NCBI GenBank assembly: GCA_016290175.1 | Contig: JAEETD010000005.1 | Coordinates: 1 to 64,000, forward strand | Reading direction: 5' to 3' | DNA from: Prevotella sp. | GTDB lineage: Bacteria; Bacteroidota; Bacteroidia; Bacteroidales; Bacteroidaceae | DNA length: 64,000 bases | Part shown: positions 6,399 to 15,080 of the stretch, in pieces | How positions within the stretch are numbered: the first letter of the stretch is position 1 | Layout: the number at the start of each line of letters is the position of its first letter | The notes under the pieces: model-generated | What the model was told of the DNA's origin: nothing | The model's input: only the letters and a program-made list of their open reading frames with translations | Database searches by the model: none | Made by a program: the position numbers and the translations under genes

Positions 6399-7574
6399 TT
6401 ATTCTACTACTGTTCTTGGATGATACTCAAAAAGGCGCTGGTTCTCGCGGAGTTCCTTGATATCCAAGGAGCGTACACAGCCAGACCAGTTGGCACCCCA
6501 GGCACTGAATGGCTCGCCGGCTGGTACGATATAGGTAATCTTTGTCAGTTCCAAAGGCAATGGATCGAACACCATCACGTAGGCTATATAGTCGCCAGCC
6601 ATACCCTCCATAAAGAACAATTCATCTTGGGGAATACCCTGTACCTCACGGAGTTTATACTGGTGCCCCGTCTCGTCAATCAGTTTGATGTCATGCTCGA
6701 ACACAAAATATTCGCGTGTCCAGTTCTGTTCGTAGCCAATGGCAAGGTAGGTGGCCTCTGAAGTGCGCCATATTGCCATCGTATTATCCTTTAGCGGTTT
6801 GATAAGGTGAGCATCTGTCATCACTTTCCAAGAATCCCAATTCTGACGGTCGTAAGGTTTATTCACGTTAAGATGCTCTCTAAGCAAACGTGGCTTGTGG
6901 AACTGCGGGATGGTATCATAGTCCAGAGGCTGCCACGTGCCGAATGCCTGATAGCGGACGGTCACGGGCATGCCCATCATATTCCAGCATGAAACACCAT
7001 AGATTCGAATATCTTTAGTTGTTTCAGGTAGCGGTGCGAAGAATATCTTCAGGTCAAGCACATCGCCTTTCTTCGCTCTTACGGTGAAGTGTTTGTTATA
7101 GGTATCCGGTTCTGTACGGCGAATGCGATATTGCACCCCTGTTTCCTGATCCACGAGACTCGTCTCTTCTGAGGCAAGAAACAGGTTGCTCACTTCGTCG
7201 GCAGGCATAGGGAAATAGCAATGAAGCACAGTCTCATTGTTCTCTTCCGTCAGTCGCCAACTCAGCGGAACATAAGACTGGCTCTCCAACACACCAGCCA
7301 TCTCCGGAAAATATTTGGAGTAATCTTTCTCTATAGCAACGTTCTTTGTCTCGCAATAGTCTTTAACCCAATCCATGTTCGTCCCATGCCATACGGCTGT
7401 GGTCTTCTTCTTCTCCTTTTTGACTTCCGGGCGAGAAAAGAAATTGCCCGCACTCTTGGCATACAACTTCACGCCAGACTTGTCCGACTGAAGACTGTAC
7501 AGACTAACATTTCCTTGTGCCTGCGAGGCGAGGGTTGCCAGTGCCAGGAGGCTCATCATAAAGATTCTTTTCAT
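6399..7574 (-). CDS. Secreted protein of unknown function
   Basis: 391 aa. A clear signal peptide (MKRIFMMSLLALATLASQAQ) is cleaved after Ala-Gln, and the rest is soluble with mixed beta structure. A run of Lys at about residues 52-57 and segments such as WNMMGMPVTVRYQAFGTWQPL show no motif I can assign to a family. It follows the anti-sigma gene by 12 bases and precedes a strong terminator, so it is the last gene of the ECF sigma operon. It could be a target or an envelope sensor for that system; this is inference. Confidence 0.7.
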   Translation of the reverse strand: MKRIFMMSLLALATLASQAQGNVSLYSLQSDKSGVKLYAKSAGNFFSRPEVKKEKKKTTAVWHGTNMDWVKDYCETKNVAIEKDYSKYFPEMAGVLESQSYVPLSWRLTEENNETVLHCYFPMPADEVSNLFLASEETSLVDQETGVQYRIRRTEPDTYNKHFTVRAKKGDVLDLKIFFAPLPETTKDIRIYGVSCWNMMGMPVTVRYQAFGTWQPLDYDTIPQFHKPRLLREHLNVNKPYDRQNWDSWKVMTDAHLIKPLKDNTMAIWRTSEATYLAIGYEQNWTREYFVFEHDIKLIDETGHQYKLREVQGIPQDELFFMEGMAGDYIAYVMVFDPLPLELTKITYIVPAGEPFSAWGANWSGCVRSLDIKELRENQRLFEYHPRTVVE

Positions 7575-7586
7575 ACGGTTTCGTTT

Positions 7587-8441
7587 TTAATAAATTAATG
7601 TACTAAAGTTGGTATGCGTCAGCTGTTCGCGATAATTCTGATAACAGACCGAAGAGACAGTGGTCTCTATCGGCGAGTGGGTACTGAAGAGCAGAATACG
7701 TTCGCCCACGAGGCGCTCTGCTATCCAGAGATATTTTTCGCCCTTTCTCAAATCCTTCAGGGTGAAGAAAAACTGCTGGTGAGAGTAGGACAGCAGATAG
7801 CCCGGCGTCTTGCTGTCGTACCAGCAGGCAGCTTGCAACAGTCGGGCAAAGAGATCGTACTCTTCCTTGTCTTCAAAGACGTAGGCCGTGCTGACAATAG
7901 TGCTGTCGACGCCCTTATCTGAGGAGCAATTGAGCGGCACTGCCTTCACCTGATTATAATCAGCCAGTTTGGCAATAAACTCCTCCATGCGGCTGGGAGC
8001 CTGGTAAGCTACCGTATCTTCGGTCTGGATCTGGGCAGCATAGTGCAGATTAGGATCGGCTATTTGTACGACGGGAGCGGACTCTTGGTCCGTAGGAAGC
8101 GGACTCTCAGTCCGTCGGGGTCGGACCGGACGAGCGACGTGGGTCGAGGGTGTCGAGCTACGTGGCTCGGCGGGCTCGATGTACGTGGGTCGAGGGTTTC
8201 GAGCTACGTGGGTCGTCGCTACCAATGGTTTGGCGGGTTCTGGCTGATGCGGTTTCACCAGCAGTACGACCAGTGCGATACAGGCCACGGCCAAGGCCGC
8301 TATCACCGCCCGTTTTATGCTGATGCTGCGATGGCGGCCGGACTCCATCCTCCGCATCACACGATCGGTGAAATCGGACGGCAGTTGTGGCTGCGATGCC
8401 TCGAACGAAGCCTTGAGTTTATCGTATCTTTTATTTCCCAT
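7587..8441 (-). CDS. Anti-sigma-like single-pass membrane protein
   Basis: 284 aa. The N-terminal cytoplasmic part (about 45 aa) is followed by one transmembrane segment (about residues 45-62), a Pro/Arg/Thr-rich linker (about 66-125), then a periplasmic domain with no known motif. It overlaps the sigma factor gene by 11 bases, the usual place for its anti-sigma factor. The linker is encoded by two periodic arrays: two 22-bp units (8077-8120) and four 23-bp units (8137-8216). Because 22 and 23 are not multiples of three, identical DNA units are read in different frames. The linker is therefore probably an insertion tolerated as an unstructured tether. Confidence 0.75.
   Translation of the reverse strand: MGNKRYDKLKASFEASQPQLPSDFTDRVMRRMESGRHRSISIKRAVIAALAVACIALVVLLVKPHQPEPAKPLVATTHVARNPRPTYIEPAEPRSSTPSTHVARPVRPRRTESPLPTDQESAPVVQIADPNLHYAAQIQTEDTVAYQAPSRMEEFIAKLADYNQVKAVPLNCSSDKGVDSTIVSTAYVFEDKEEYDLFARLLQAACWYDSKTPGYLLSYSHQQFFFTLKDLRKGEKYLWIAERLVGERILLFSTHSPIETTVSSVCYQNYREQLTHTNFSTLIY
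8077..8120. repeat. 22-bp repeat pair inside anti-sigma gene
   Basis: Units start GCGGACTCT at 8077 and 8099, exactly 22 apart. Each has an internal dyad (GGACT...GTCC or AGTCC). This has the same architecture as the intergenic array at 39599. Confidence 0.7.
8137..8216. repeat. 23-bp tandem array inside anti-sigma gene
   Basis: Four units starting ACGTGG at 8137, 8160, 8183 and 8206, with constant 23-base spacing; the last is partial. Units one and three share 28 of 29 bases over their start and the following junction. They encode the flexible linker. Confidence 0.8.
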
Positions 8442-9000
8442 GTTCCTTCATTATGATGTATTGATAGAGTTTCTTCCTGATACGGTGCAGACGGGTGGCC
8501 AGCGTTCCGGCGTCGGTGTCGGTGATGTCGGCGATGTCGCTGAGCGGCTGCTGCTCGAAGTAGAACTGCTGCACGAGCAGGCGTTCCGTGGGTGGCAGCC
8601 GGCGGATGGCTTCTGTCAGCAGACGGATGCGCTGGTCATCGTCGGTGTCCATCACATGCTCTGCCGCTTCGTCGGGCACTGCCTGCAAGGTCTGGTTGTC
8701 CATCTCCAGCCACACGACATGTTGTCGTCGCACGTGGTCGAGACAGAGGCGGTAGGCGATGCTGCGGAGCCAGGTGTAGAACGAACTGCGGGTGGCATCG
8801 TACTGTCCTAACCGTCCGAAATCCTTGATGAAGCAGTCCTCTACCAGTTCCTCAGCGTCCTCACGACACGTCACCATCGTGGCGACAAAGGCGAAGAGCC
8901 TCGCACTGTAGCGGTCAACCAACAGGGCATAGTCTGCCCTGTGTCCGCAGCGTAGTGCCCGGCTGATGATCTGCTGGTCTGTCTCGTCGCACTGTCTCAT
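8431..9000 (-). CDS. ECF-family RNA polymerase sigma factor
   Basis: 189 aa. Region 2 lies at about residues 20-95 (VDRYSARLFAFVATMV, EDAEELVEDCF, WLRSIAYRLCLDHVRR). Region 4 lies at about 130-180 (RRLPPTERLLVQQFYFEQ and a helix-turn-helix ending TRLHRIRKKLYQYI). An in-frame GTG one codon upstream exists; the ATG at 9000 is preferred. It directs transcription of a stress or envelope regulon, normally held inactive by the membrane protein encoded next. First gene of a three-gene operon ending at the terminator at 6333. Confidence 0.9.
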   Translation of the reverse strand: MRQCDETDQQIISRALRCGHRADYALLVDRYSARLFAFVATMVTCREDAEELVEDCFIKDFGRLGQYDATRSSFYTWLRSIAYRLCLDHVRRQHVVWLEMDNQTLQAVPDEAAEHVMDTDDDQRIRLLTEAIRRLPPTERLLVQQFYFEQQPLSDIADITDTDAGTLATRLHRIRKKLYQYIIMKEHGK

Positions 9001-9068
9001 CACTTACATATACGACAATTCTGGCCCGATATTACAGGGCTTAACGTTTTTTAGGAAAAAGGGACATG

Positions 9069-11543
9069 TTAGTCCTGGAAATAGACGCGTTTGACGCGAT
9101 TGGAGACACCGGTGAGAATCTCGTAAGGGATGGTGTCGGTGATGTCGCTGAGCACGGTGACGGGCAGGTGCTCGCCGAAGATCTCCACCTGGTCGCCCTC
9201 ACGACAGTCGATGCCTGTAACATCGATCATCGCCACATCCATGCAGATATTGCCCACATACTCCGCCTTCTGACCATTCACCAGACAGTAACAATGCCGG
9301 TTGCCGAGATGACGGTTCAGACCATCGGCATAGCCGATAGGAATGGCAGCGATGACGGAGTCGCGGTCGATCCTGCCCTTGCGACTGTAGCCGACGGTAT
9401 CGCCAGCAGGCACATGACGCATCTGGAGAATGGTGGTCTTCAAGGTTGAGACGGTGGAGAGGATGCGATTGTCACGGGGATCAACGCCATAGAGGCCGAG
9501 CCCCAGACGGCACATATCCATCTGGCGCTCAGGGAAATGCTCAATGCCAGCAGAGTTGTCCATGTGACGCAGGATCTTATGGCTGAAAGCGGCCTGCAAC
9601 TTCTTGCTGCCGGCATCGAACTTGGCAAACTGCTCGGCGGAGAAGGTGTCGAAGTCATCGCTGTCGGAGCCCACGAAATGCGAGAACACCGAGCGCGGGA
9701 TAATAGCGTTCTGATGTTTCAGGCGGTCAATGAGCTCATCCATATCGTTTTCAGGATCGAAGCCCAAACGGTGCATGCCTGTATCGAGCTTGATATGCAC
9801 GGGCCAGCCGGTAATACCTTCCTTTCGGGCAGCACGGATGAGTGCATCAAGAAGGCGGAAACTATAGACCTCCGGCTCCAAGTCGTAGTCGAACATGGTC
9901 TTGAAGGCGGTCATCTCGGGATTCATAATCATGATGTTGGCGGTAATGCCTGCCTTGCGGAGGGTGACGCCCTCATCGGCCACTGCCACCGCGAGATAGT
10001 CGACATGGTGGTCCTGCAGCGTCTTGGCTATCTCTACAGCCCCGGCGCCATAGCCGTCGGCCTTGATCATGCAGACCATCTTCGTATCGGGCTTCAGGAA
10101 CGAACGGTAATAGTTCAGATTATCCACCACGGCATTGAGGTTTACCTCGAGGATGGTCTCGTGCACCTTCTGCTCCAACTGCTCCGTAATCTGGTCGAAG
10201 CCGAAATGACGGGCACCCTTCAGCAGAATGAGTTCATTGCGCAGGCTCTGGAAGACTTCGCTGGAAAGGAAGTGCTGCACATCGGCGAAGAAGTATTTCT
10301 CATTGATGCGGATCTTATCGGCCTGTGCCGAGAGTTCCGGACCGATGCCGATGAACTTCTCCACACCACGCTTCACACAGAGGTCGCTGACCTGGGCATA
10401 GAGTGCCTCGGGCGAGGTGCCGGTCTGGAACATATCGCTCAGGACGAGTGTAGGTTTGAGGGGGACATTCCTGCGCTGCATGAAGTCGAGGGCGATGTCG
10501 AGGGAGTTGATGTCGGAGTTGTAGGAGTCGTTGATGAGGATACAGCCACGCTGCCCTTCCTTCACCTCCAGGCGCATGGCCACAGGCTCCAGCTGCGGCA
10601 TACGCTCAGCCAGCTGCTCTGCGGTGAGGCCCAGATGCAGGGCGACGGCCGCACAGGTGATGGAGTTCTCGACAGAAGCCTCATCGATAAATGGGATCTC
10701 GAAACAACCGTCTTCACCCTTATATCGATAGGTGATGACCGTCGAATCGGAATCCTTGCTGCATTCGATGCTCTTCACGAACAGCGCTGCCTGCTCATCA
10801 CACTGCGACCAAGCGATCTTCTCTCCCTGATAATGCATCCGACGGATGCAACGGCTCACGACATCATTGTCGGAGCAATAGACCATCGCCTGGGTATCGT
10901 GCATCAGTTCCAGTTTCTCCATACACTTCTCCTCCATCGAACGGAAGTTCTCCTGATGGGCACTACCCAGACAGGTGAGCACACCGATGGTGGGCTGGAT
11001 GATATCCCTGAGGGCCAGCATCTCGCCGGGCTGACTGATACCGGCCTCGAAGATACCCACCTCCGTCTGTTCGTTGAGCAGCCATACGGAAAGGGGAACG
11101 CCAATCTGGGAGTTATAGCTGCGGGGCGAACGCACAATCTTCTGAGAAGGCAGGAGCAACTGATAGAGCCACTCCTTGACCATCGTCTTACCATTGGAAC
11201 CCGTGATACCCACTACCGGCACATCAAACTCATCGCGATGACGCTCTGCCAACCGCTGGAGGGCGGCTAATGTATGGGGGACACGCAGGAAGTTGGCCTC
11301 GGGGAATCGCACCTCATAATGCTCCGGCACCTGCTCGACCACGAAATGACGCACGCCGCGACGGTAGAGGTCGTCGATATAACGATGCCCGTCGTTGCGC
11401 TGGGTCTTCAATGCAAAGAAAAGCGTTTCCTCGGGGAAACAAAGACTGCGGCTGTCTGTCAGCAGCCAGCGGATATCGCCTTGGAGTGTACCATAGCGAC
11501 GGGCTCCGATGAGCGTCGTCACCTTCTCAATCGAATATTTCAT
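9069..11543 (-). CDS. murF-alr: Bifunctional MurF ligase / alanine racemase
   Basis: An 824-aa fusion. The N-terminal half is UDP-N-acetylmuramoyl-tripeptide:D-Ala-D-Ala ligase, with an ATP-binding loop GSNGKT at about residues 115-120. The C-terminal half is a PLP-dependent alanine racemase with the PLP lysine in MIKADGYGAG and the C-terminal substrate segment GYSRKGRIDRD...IPIGYADG. It makes D-Ala and joins D-Ala-D-Ala to the peptidoglycan precursor in the cytoplasm. The fusion is standard in Bacteroidales. The leader contains an octamer array at 11549-11580 directly upstream of the ATG. A 577-codon antisense frame lies opposite it but shows no independent protein character. Confidence 0.95.
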   Translation of the reverse strand: MKYSIEKVTTLIGARRYGTLQGDIRWLLTDSRSLCFPEETLFFALKTQRNDGHRYIDDLYRRGVRHFVVEQVPEHYEVRFPEANFLRVPHTLAALQRLAERHRDEFDVPVVGITGSNGKTMVKEWLYQLLLPSQKIVRSPRSYNSQIGVPLSVWLLNEQTEVGIFEAGISQPGEMLALRDIIQPTIGVLTCLGSAHQENFRSMEEKCMEKLELMHDTQAMVYCSDNDVVSRCIRRMHYQGEKIAWSQCDEQAALFVKSIECSKDSDSTVITYRYKGEDGCFEIPFIDEASVENSITCAAVALHLGLTAEQLAERMPQLEPVAMRLEVKEGQRGCILINDSYNSDINSLDIALDFMQRRNVPLKPTLVLSDMFQTGTSPEALYAQVSDLCVKRGVEKFIGIGPELSAQADKIRINEKYFFADVQHFLSSEVFQSLRNELILLKGARHFGFDQITEQLEQKVHETILEVNLNAVVDNLNYYRSFLKPDTKMVCMIKADGYGAGAVEIAKTLQDHHVDYLAVAVADEGVTLRKAGITANIMIMNPEMTAFKTMFDYDLEPEVYSFRLLDALIRAARKEGITGWPVHIKLDTGMHRLGFDPENDMDELIDRLKHQNAIIPRSVFSHFVGSDSDDFDTFSAEQFAKFDAGSKKLQAAFSHKILRHMDNSAGIEHFPERQMDMCRLGLGLYGVDPRDNRILSTVSTLKTTILQMRHVPAGDTVGYSRKGRIDRDSVIAAIPIGYADGLNRHLGNRHCYCLVNGQKAEYVGNICMDVAMIDVTGIDCREGDQVEIFGEHLPVTVLSDITDTIPYEILTGVSNRVKRVYFQD

Positions 11544-11548
11544 TTCAG

Positions 11549-11580
11549 CTTTTTACCTTTTTACTTTTTTACCTTTTTAC
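11549..11580 (-). repeat. Octamer array before murF-alr
   Basis: Four 8-base units of the CTTTTTAC/TTTTTTAC type on the plus strand. On the coding strand they read as purine-rich AAAAAGGT-like words just before the ATG, so they also supply the ribosome-binding site. Confidence 0.75.
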
Positions 11581-11583
11581 TTT

Positions 11584-12420
11584 CTATAGTGCAAAGTTAG
11601 GATATTTTTCCGATAACGCTGCTACTTTTAACATTGTTTTATTCATCAGGGCCTTGTAGTCCTCGGAATCGGGGTCAAAGGGTTTGTGGTTCAGCACGGC
11701 CTTCAAGGGCGCCCATTCCTTGAGGAAGGTCTTGGCCTCATCGCTCAGGTAGACCTCGGAGAGGCGTTGCCAGATATACTCCACCGCCTGATCGGAGGGA
11801 TGCAGCATATCTGCCTGATAGAAGCGGTAGTCGCGCAGCTCATCGTTGACGATCTCATAGGCGGGGAAATAACTCGCACCCGACACCTGACGAGTGGCGA
11901 GGAGCAATGTGGCCTTTGAGAGCTGGGAGCCGTGATAGCCGTATTTGCGATAGCGGATAGGGCTCACGGTGAGCACGATGCGCATATCAGGATTCAGCTG
12001 ATGGAGGAGGTCGATGGCCTTCGTCAGATAGTCTGCACAGGCATCGACGGAGAGTTCTTCCTCGGTGAAAAGCGACTGCGGGCGCTTCTGGCAATTGTCG
12101 ACAATCTCGCCCGTCTCCTTCAAGCGATAGACGTGATTCGTGCCAAGGGTCAGGAAAGTGAAACAGGGGGACGGTTCTTTTGTTACACCGGCCGATGTAA
12201 CAAAAGAACCGTCCCCCTGTATCACCAGGCGCTGGATAGTGTGGAGGATGGAGGCGGGATTGTACATCACACCAAAGGGATTGACCACCGCCTGGAACTT
12301 CTCTTCCTGAAAGCGGCGTCCGATGCTGTCGGCGAAACAGGAGCCCACGAAAAGCATCCTTTCGCAAGGGCCGATCCTAAACCCCGGATCAGGAATATCC
12401 ACTATCGTCCGAAACTCCAC
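11584..12420 (-). CDS. GSCFA domain protein
   Basis: A 278-aa cytoplasmic protein. The name-giving motif appears as VGSCFADSIG near residues 25-34, followed by NPFGVMYNPASI, then FLTLGTNHVYRL and the conserved TVSPIRY. GSCFA proteins belong to the SGNH/GDSL-hydrolase-like group; the substrate is unknown. A 58-bp perfect hairpin (12163-12220) is read in frame as a Gly/Ser/Thr-rich insert between the helix IQRLVI and FTFLTLG, where homologues should be shorter. The gene lies between fkp and murF-alr with only repeat arrays between, so an operon is likely. Confidence 0.85.
   Translation of the reverse strand: MEFRTIVDIPDPGFRIGPCERMLFVGSCFADSIGRRFQEEKFQAVVNPFGVMYNPASILHTIQRLVIQGDGSFVTSAGVTKEPSPCFTFLTLGTNHVYRLKETGEIVDNCQKRPQSLFTEEELSVDACADYLTKAIDLLHQLNPDMRIVLTVSPIRYRKYGYHGSQLSKATLLLATRQVSGASYFPAYEIVNDELRDYRFYQADMLHPSDQAVEYIWQRLSEVYLSDEAKTFLKEWAPLKAVLNHKPFDPDSEDYKALMNKTMLKVAALSEKYPNFAL
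11592..11599 (-). promoter_or_regulatory. -7 promoter box, TAACTTTG
   Basis: TAACTTTG on the minus strand inside the 3' end of the GSCFA gene, about 50 bases before murF-alr. It could give murF-alr its own promoter. Confidence 0.4.
12163..12220. repeat. Perfect 25-bp-stem hairpin inside GSCFA gene
   Basis: Left arm 12163-12187 and right arm 12196-12220 are exact reverse complements around the 8-base loop CCGGCCGA. The stem contains GGGGGACGGTTCTTTTGTT, the kind of long dyad typical of REP-like elements. It lies in coding sequence and keeps the frame open. Confidence 0.9.
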
Positions 12421-12455
12421 TATTCACTAATCACTATTAACTATTCACTATTATC
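12421..12455. repeat. Heptamer array, GSCFA/fkp junction
   Basis: Five 7-base units (TATTCAC, TAATCAC, TATTAAC, TATTCAC, TATTATC) fill the junction from the GSCFA start codon to the fkp stop codon. Confidence 0.8.
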
Positions 12456-15048
12456 AGCTTCTGCTGATTTGCAATCCTGTTGTAGACAACGACATCTCTA
12501 CGAAACGGGCATTCTTATTCTGACGATGCTCTCCCAGAATCTGCTTGATACGGGCCGCAGCCTCGGGATCCTTGGCAATCATATAGAGATAGCCGCCACC
12601 ACCAGCACCTGGCAGTTTATAGCCCAGACTGAGATCGTCGATCAGACTGGTGAGCACAGCCACCTGTGGCGGATTAGTGCCACTGTCGAGCATCTGATTC
12701 TGATGCCAGGTCTTCCTGACGAGCTGTCCCATCTGCACAAAGTCGTTATGCTGGATGGCCTCGTACATCTCCATTGTATGCGCTTTCATCTCACGCAGCA
12801 TGATCAGTTCGTCATGATGGTTGAGGAACATCCTGCGCACGATTTCGGCAAGAATGCTCTTCGCCGTTCGGGTGATGCCCGTATAGTATAACAGATGACA
12901 GGCGCGGTATTCCGGCTGTGTCCATAAGTCGTTCGGCAACCATCGCACCTGAGGGCTCTGGTCGAATCCCCTACCCGTCTGCAGCAGCTTCACGCCACCC
13001 AGCACGCCTCCAAACTGATCCTGCCAACCGCCTCCTGTGGTGAGCATCTGCTCCAGCATCAGCGTACGACGGCCTATCTCGTTCTTATCCCAGCCCAGAC
13101 CACAGAAATCATTCAGCGCTCCCAGCACCGTAGAGGCCAGGATGCTCGATGTACCCAGTCCGCTGCCGGCTGGAATGGCAGAGAGGAGCGTGAGCTCGAT
13201 GCCAGAGCCGAAGGCCTCAAGTTGAGAGTGGAGAGTTCTAAACTCTAAACTTTTTCCGAAGCCCGCAAGGACGAGGGCGGCCTTGGGGATAGAGAACGGC
13301 GAGCCAACGTGCATGAAGTCCATGAGTTGTTCGTTTGTTTCTATCACCTCCATCGCACCGAGGTCGATGCTGCGCAGCACGATGCGGGGTTCCTTCGACG
13401 GACGGACGTATGCCTGCAAGGGCGGCTGACCATTGAGCTCGATGGCGAAGTTGATTACATTACCTCCCTCCATCAGACAATAGGGCGGTGTATCTGTCCA
13501 TCCGCCAGCAATGTCGATACGAACGGGCGAACGTCCCCACACGATCTGGTCGTCGGCCACACAGAGTGACGGCTGCTGCTGATCGGCAACAGCATCATTA
13601 CAAAGCCCCTCACGCAAGAGAGCAAAAGCCTTCTCGCTGTCACCGAGGAACATCGCATTATGGATACGTGTCATCAGCGGAGCATCTTCTCCGAGAGGCT
13701 CTGGCAAGGGTATCTGCTCTTTCCCGAACGCCTCAGCAGCATCGGCGAGGTCGAGCTGATAGAACACGCTGTGCCGCCAATTCCTGGCCAAAGCGAGCCA
13801 ATTCTCCTTACGATACTTCCGACGCTGCTCAAACAAACGCTTCAGGTTTGCCCGCTCAGCCACTTCATTGCTGTTCAGAGGTTCATCGATACGATAGCGG
13901 CGCACCTCATAGTCGCTCTCACCCACAGGCACCACGTCGATGCAGTCGCCTGGCTCAAGAATGATCTCCCAGTCGTTCTCAGGCACACCTGTTATCACAT
14001 GGTCGTGCGTCAGATGCCAACGAGGGCCAATATAGCTGTTCTCCACCCAGACATTCGTATTCTCCTCCGTAAACGGAATCTTCATCACGGAATTCTGCAC
14101 GAAGATCGAGGGATGGGGTTTGCGGTCGATATGCATGATCTCACGTTGGTCGTTCACAAGATTCTGCAGACGCAACGTAGAGGAAATCATCTCACGCGAT
14201 GTGCCGAAATGATAGAACTCGCCCCCAGCCAACGGCAGGATGGCCACCTTCAGGGCGGATATCTCATCATCGGGCTTCGAGGGGTCAGTGCCCAAGGCAC
14301 AGCCGAACTCGGAATAAAGATCATATTCCTTGAAATCATCCGGAGTACTCGGAATATTCGGATTACTCTGGCTCCTCTTCATCAGCAGTTCAATGGCCTT
14401 ATCGCTGAGCAGCCACACACCGATATCCGTCAGATAGAAATGATCTTTCTGCAGCTCAGCAAGTGTCTGTACCGATGGTTTCTGGAGCATCTGCTTCAGC
14501 ACCGTCGGTGTACGGCGATCGCTGACGAACACCCCATGATTCTTTGCCACCGAGGCATCGAGCCAGAGGCCATAGCACACCACATCAGCATCAGGGATAG
14601 GCTGAAGGGGTTGGGTAGCGCGGATAAGCACATCGCCACTCACCACCATCGTATGCAGACGTTCCGGCGCAGCCGCCATCATCTTCTCGTACAACGGCAA
14701 CTGCACACTCATCAGATCCTGTGAGAGTTTCTGTCCCCGTTCCCAGCGGAATACGGGCAACGGCATCAGCACCTTGCCAGAAACGGCATAGCTGGGCAGA
14801 CGCTTGCTCTGTCCGCCAGCATGAATCAGGATACGCTTCTCTTTTGCAAGCCACGCTTCAAACGCCTGACTCCCGACTCCTGACTCCTGACTCCTATACG
14901 CCTCCTGCAAGAGCCAGGCTGTACCGCCACCACTGCCGAGACGGTGGCCGACGGGATCGCACGTACAGAAATACTCCTCACGGCTGAGTCCCGTCACTTC
15001 ATGAAAGCTCCCCACCAGGTTCGGGGGCAACGACAGCAGCTTTTTCAT
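12454..15048 (-). CDS. fkp: Bifunctional fucokinase / GDP-fucose pyrophosphorylase
   Basis: An 864-aa two-domain enzyme. The N-terminal half is a nucleotidyltransferase (HAGGQSKRLPSYAVSGK near residues 75-91), which makes GDP-L-fucose from fucose-1-phosphate. The C-terminal half is a GHMP kinase with PAGSGLGTSSILAS and, near the end, LPGAGGGGYLY. Together they salvage host or plant L-fucose for surface fucosylation, as shown for Bacteroides. The start at 15048 is chosen because the extra 7 codons of the longer frame (to 15069) lie in a heptamer array that offers an ATG every 7 bases. Two heptamer arrays are also inside the gene (13221-13255 and 14866-14893), each apparently in a surface loop. 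Confidence 0.92.
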   Translation of the reverse strand: MKKLLSLPPNLVGSFHEVTGLSREEYFCTCDPVGHRLGSGGGTAWLLQEAYRSQESGVGSQAFEAWLAKEKRILIHAGGQSKRLPSYAVSGKVLMPLPVFRWERGQKLSQDLMSVQLPLYEKMMAAAPERLHTMVVSGDVLIRATQPLQPIPDADVVCYGLWLDASVAKNHGVFVSDRRTPTVLKQMLQKPSVQTLAELQKDHFYLTDIGVWLLSDKAIELLMKRSQSNPNIPSTPDDFKEYDLYSEFGCALGTDPSKPDDEISALKVAILPLAGGEFYHFGTSREMISSTLRLQNLVNDQREIMHIDRKPHPSIFVQNSVMKIPFTEENTNVWVENSYIGPRWHLTHDHVITGVPENDWEIILEPGDCIDVVPVGESDYEVRRYRIDEPLNSNEVAERANLKRLFEQRRKYRKENWLALARNWRHSVFYQLDLADAAEAFGKEQIPLPEPLGEDAPLMTRIHNAMFLGDSEKAFALLREGLCNDAVADQQQPSLCVADDQIVWGRSPVRIDIAGGWTDTPPYCLMEGGNVINFAIELNGQPPLQAYVRPSKEPRIVLRSIDLGAMEVIETNEQLMDFMHVGSPFSIPKAALVLAGFGKSLEFRTLHSQLEAFGSGIELTLLSAIPAGSGLGTSSILASTVLGALNDFCGLGWDKNEIGRRTLMLEQMLTTGGGWQDQFGGVLGGVKLLQTGRGFDQSPQVRWLPNDLWTQPEYRACHLLYYTGITRTAKSILAEIVRRMFLNHHDELIMLREMKAHTMEMYEAIQHNDFVQMGQLVRKTWHQNQMLDSGTNPPQVAVLTSLIDDLSLGYKLPGAGGGGYLYMIAKDPEAAARIKQILGEHRQNKNARFVEMSLSTTGLQISRS
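13221..13255. repeat. Heptamer array inside fkp kinase domain
   Basis: Five 7-base steps (GTTGAGA, GTGGAGA, GTTCTAA, ACTCTAA, ACTTTTT), degenerate, also holding the dyad AGAGTT/AACTCT. It is read as KSLEFRTLHSQL just before the conserved FGSGIEL. Confidence 0.6.
14866..14893. repeat. Heptamer array inside fkp N-terminal domain
   Basis: Four 7-base units, CTGACTC, CCGACTC, CTGACTC, CTGACTC. Read on the minus strand as a Ser/Gly/Gln-rich stretch (YRSQESGVGSQAF) near the N-terminus. Confidence 0.8.
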
Positions 15049-15080
15049 TGAACATTGATCATTGGCCATTGAACATTATT
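15046..15080. repeat. Heptamer array at fkp start
   Basis: Units CATTGAA, CATTGAT, CATTGGC, CATTGAA and CATTATT. Each unit carries an ATG on the minus strand, so start codons occur in all three frames; the one at 15048 begins the conserved protein. Confidence 0.8.

Noticed and set aside
9004-9068. Terminator between murF-alr and the sigma factor gene
   Set aside because: A GCCC/GGGC dyad exists, but no T run follows it in the direction of transcription.
9537-11270. 577-codon open frame on the plus strand opposite murF-alr
   Set aside because: It is antisense to a complete, motif-rich enzyme and has no recognisable domains; long antisense frames follow from the codon composition of the real gene. 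The same reasoning removes other long antisense frames (for example 2515-3276, 13660-14724, 15760-16773, 42612-43628, 45444-46295).
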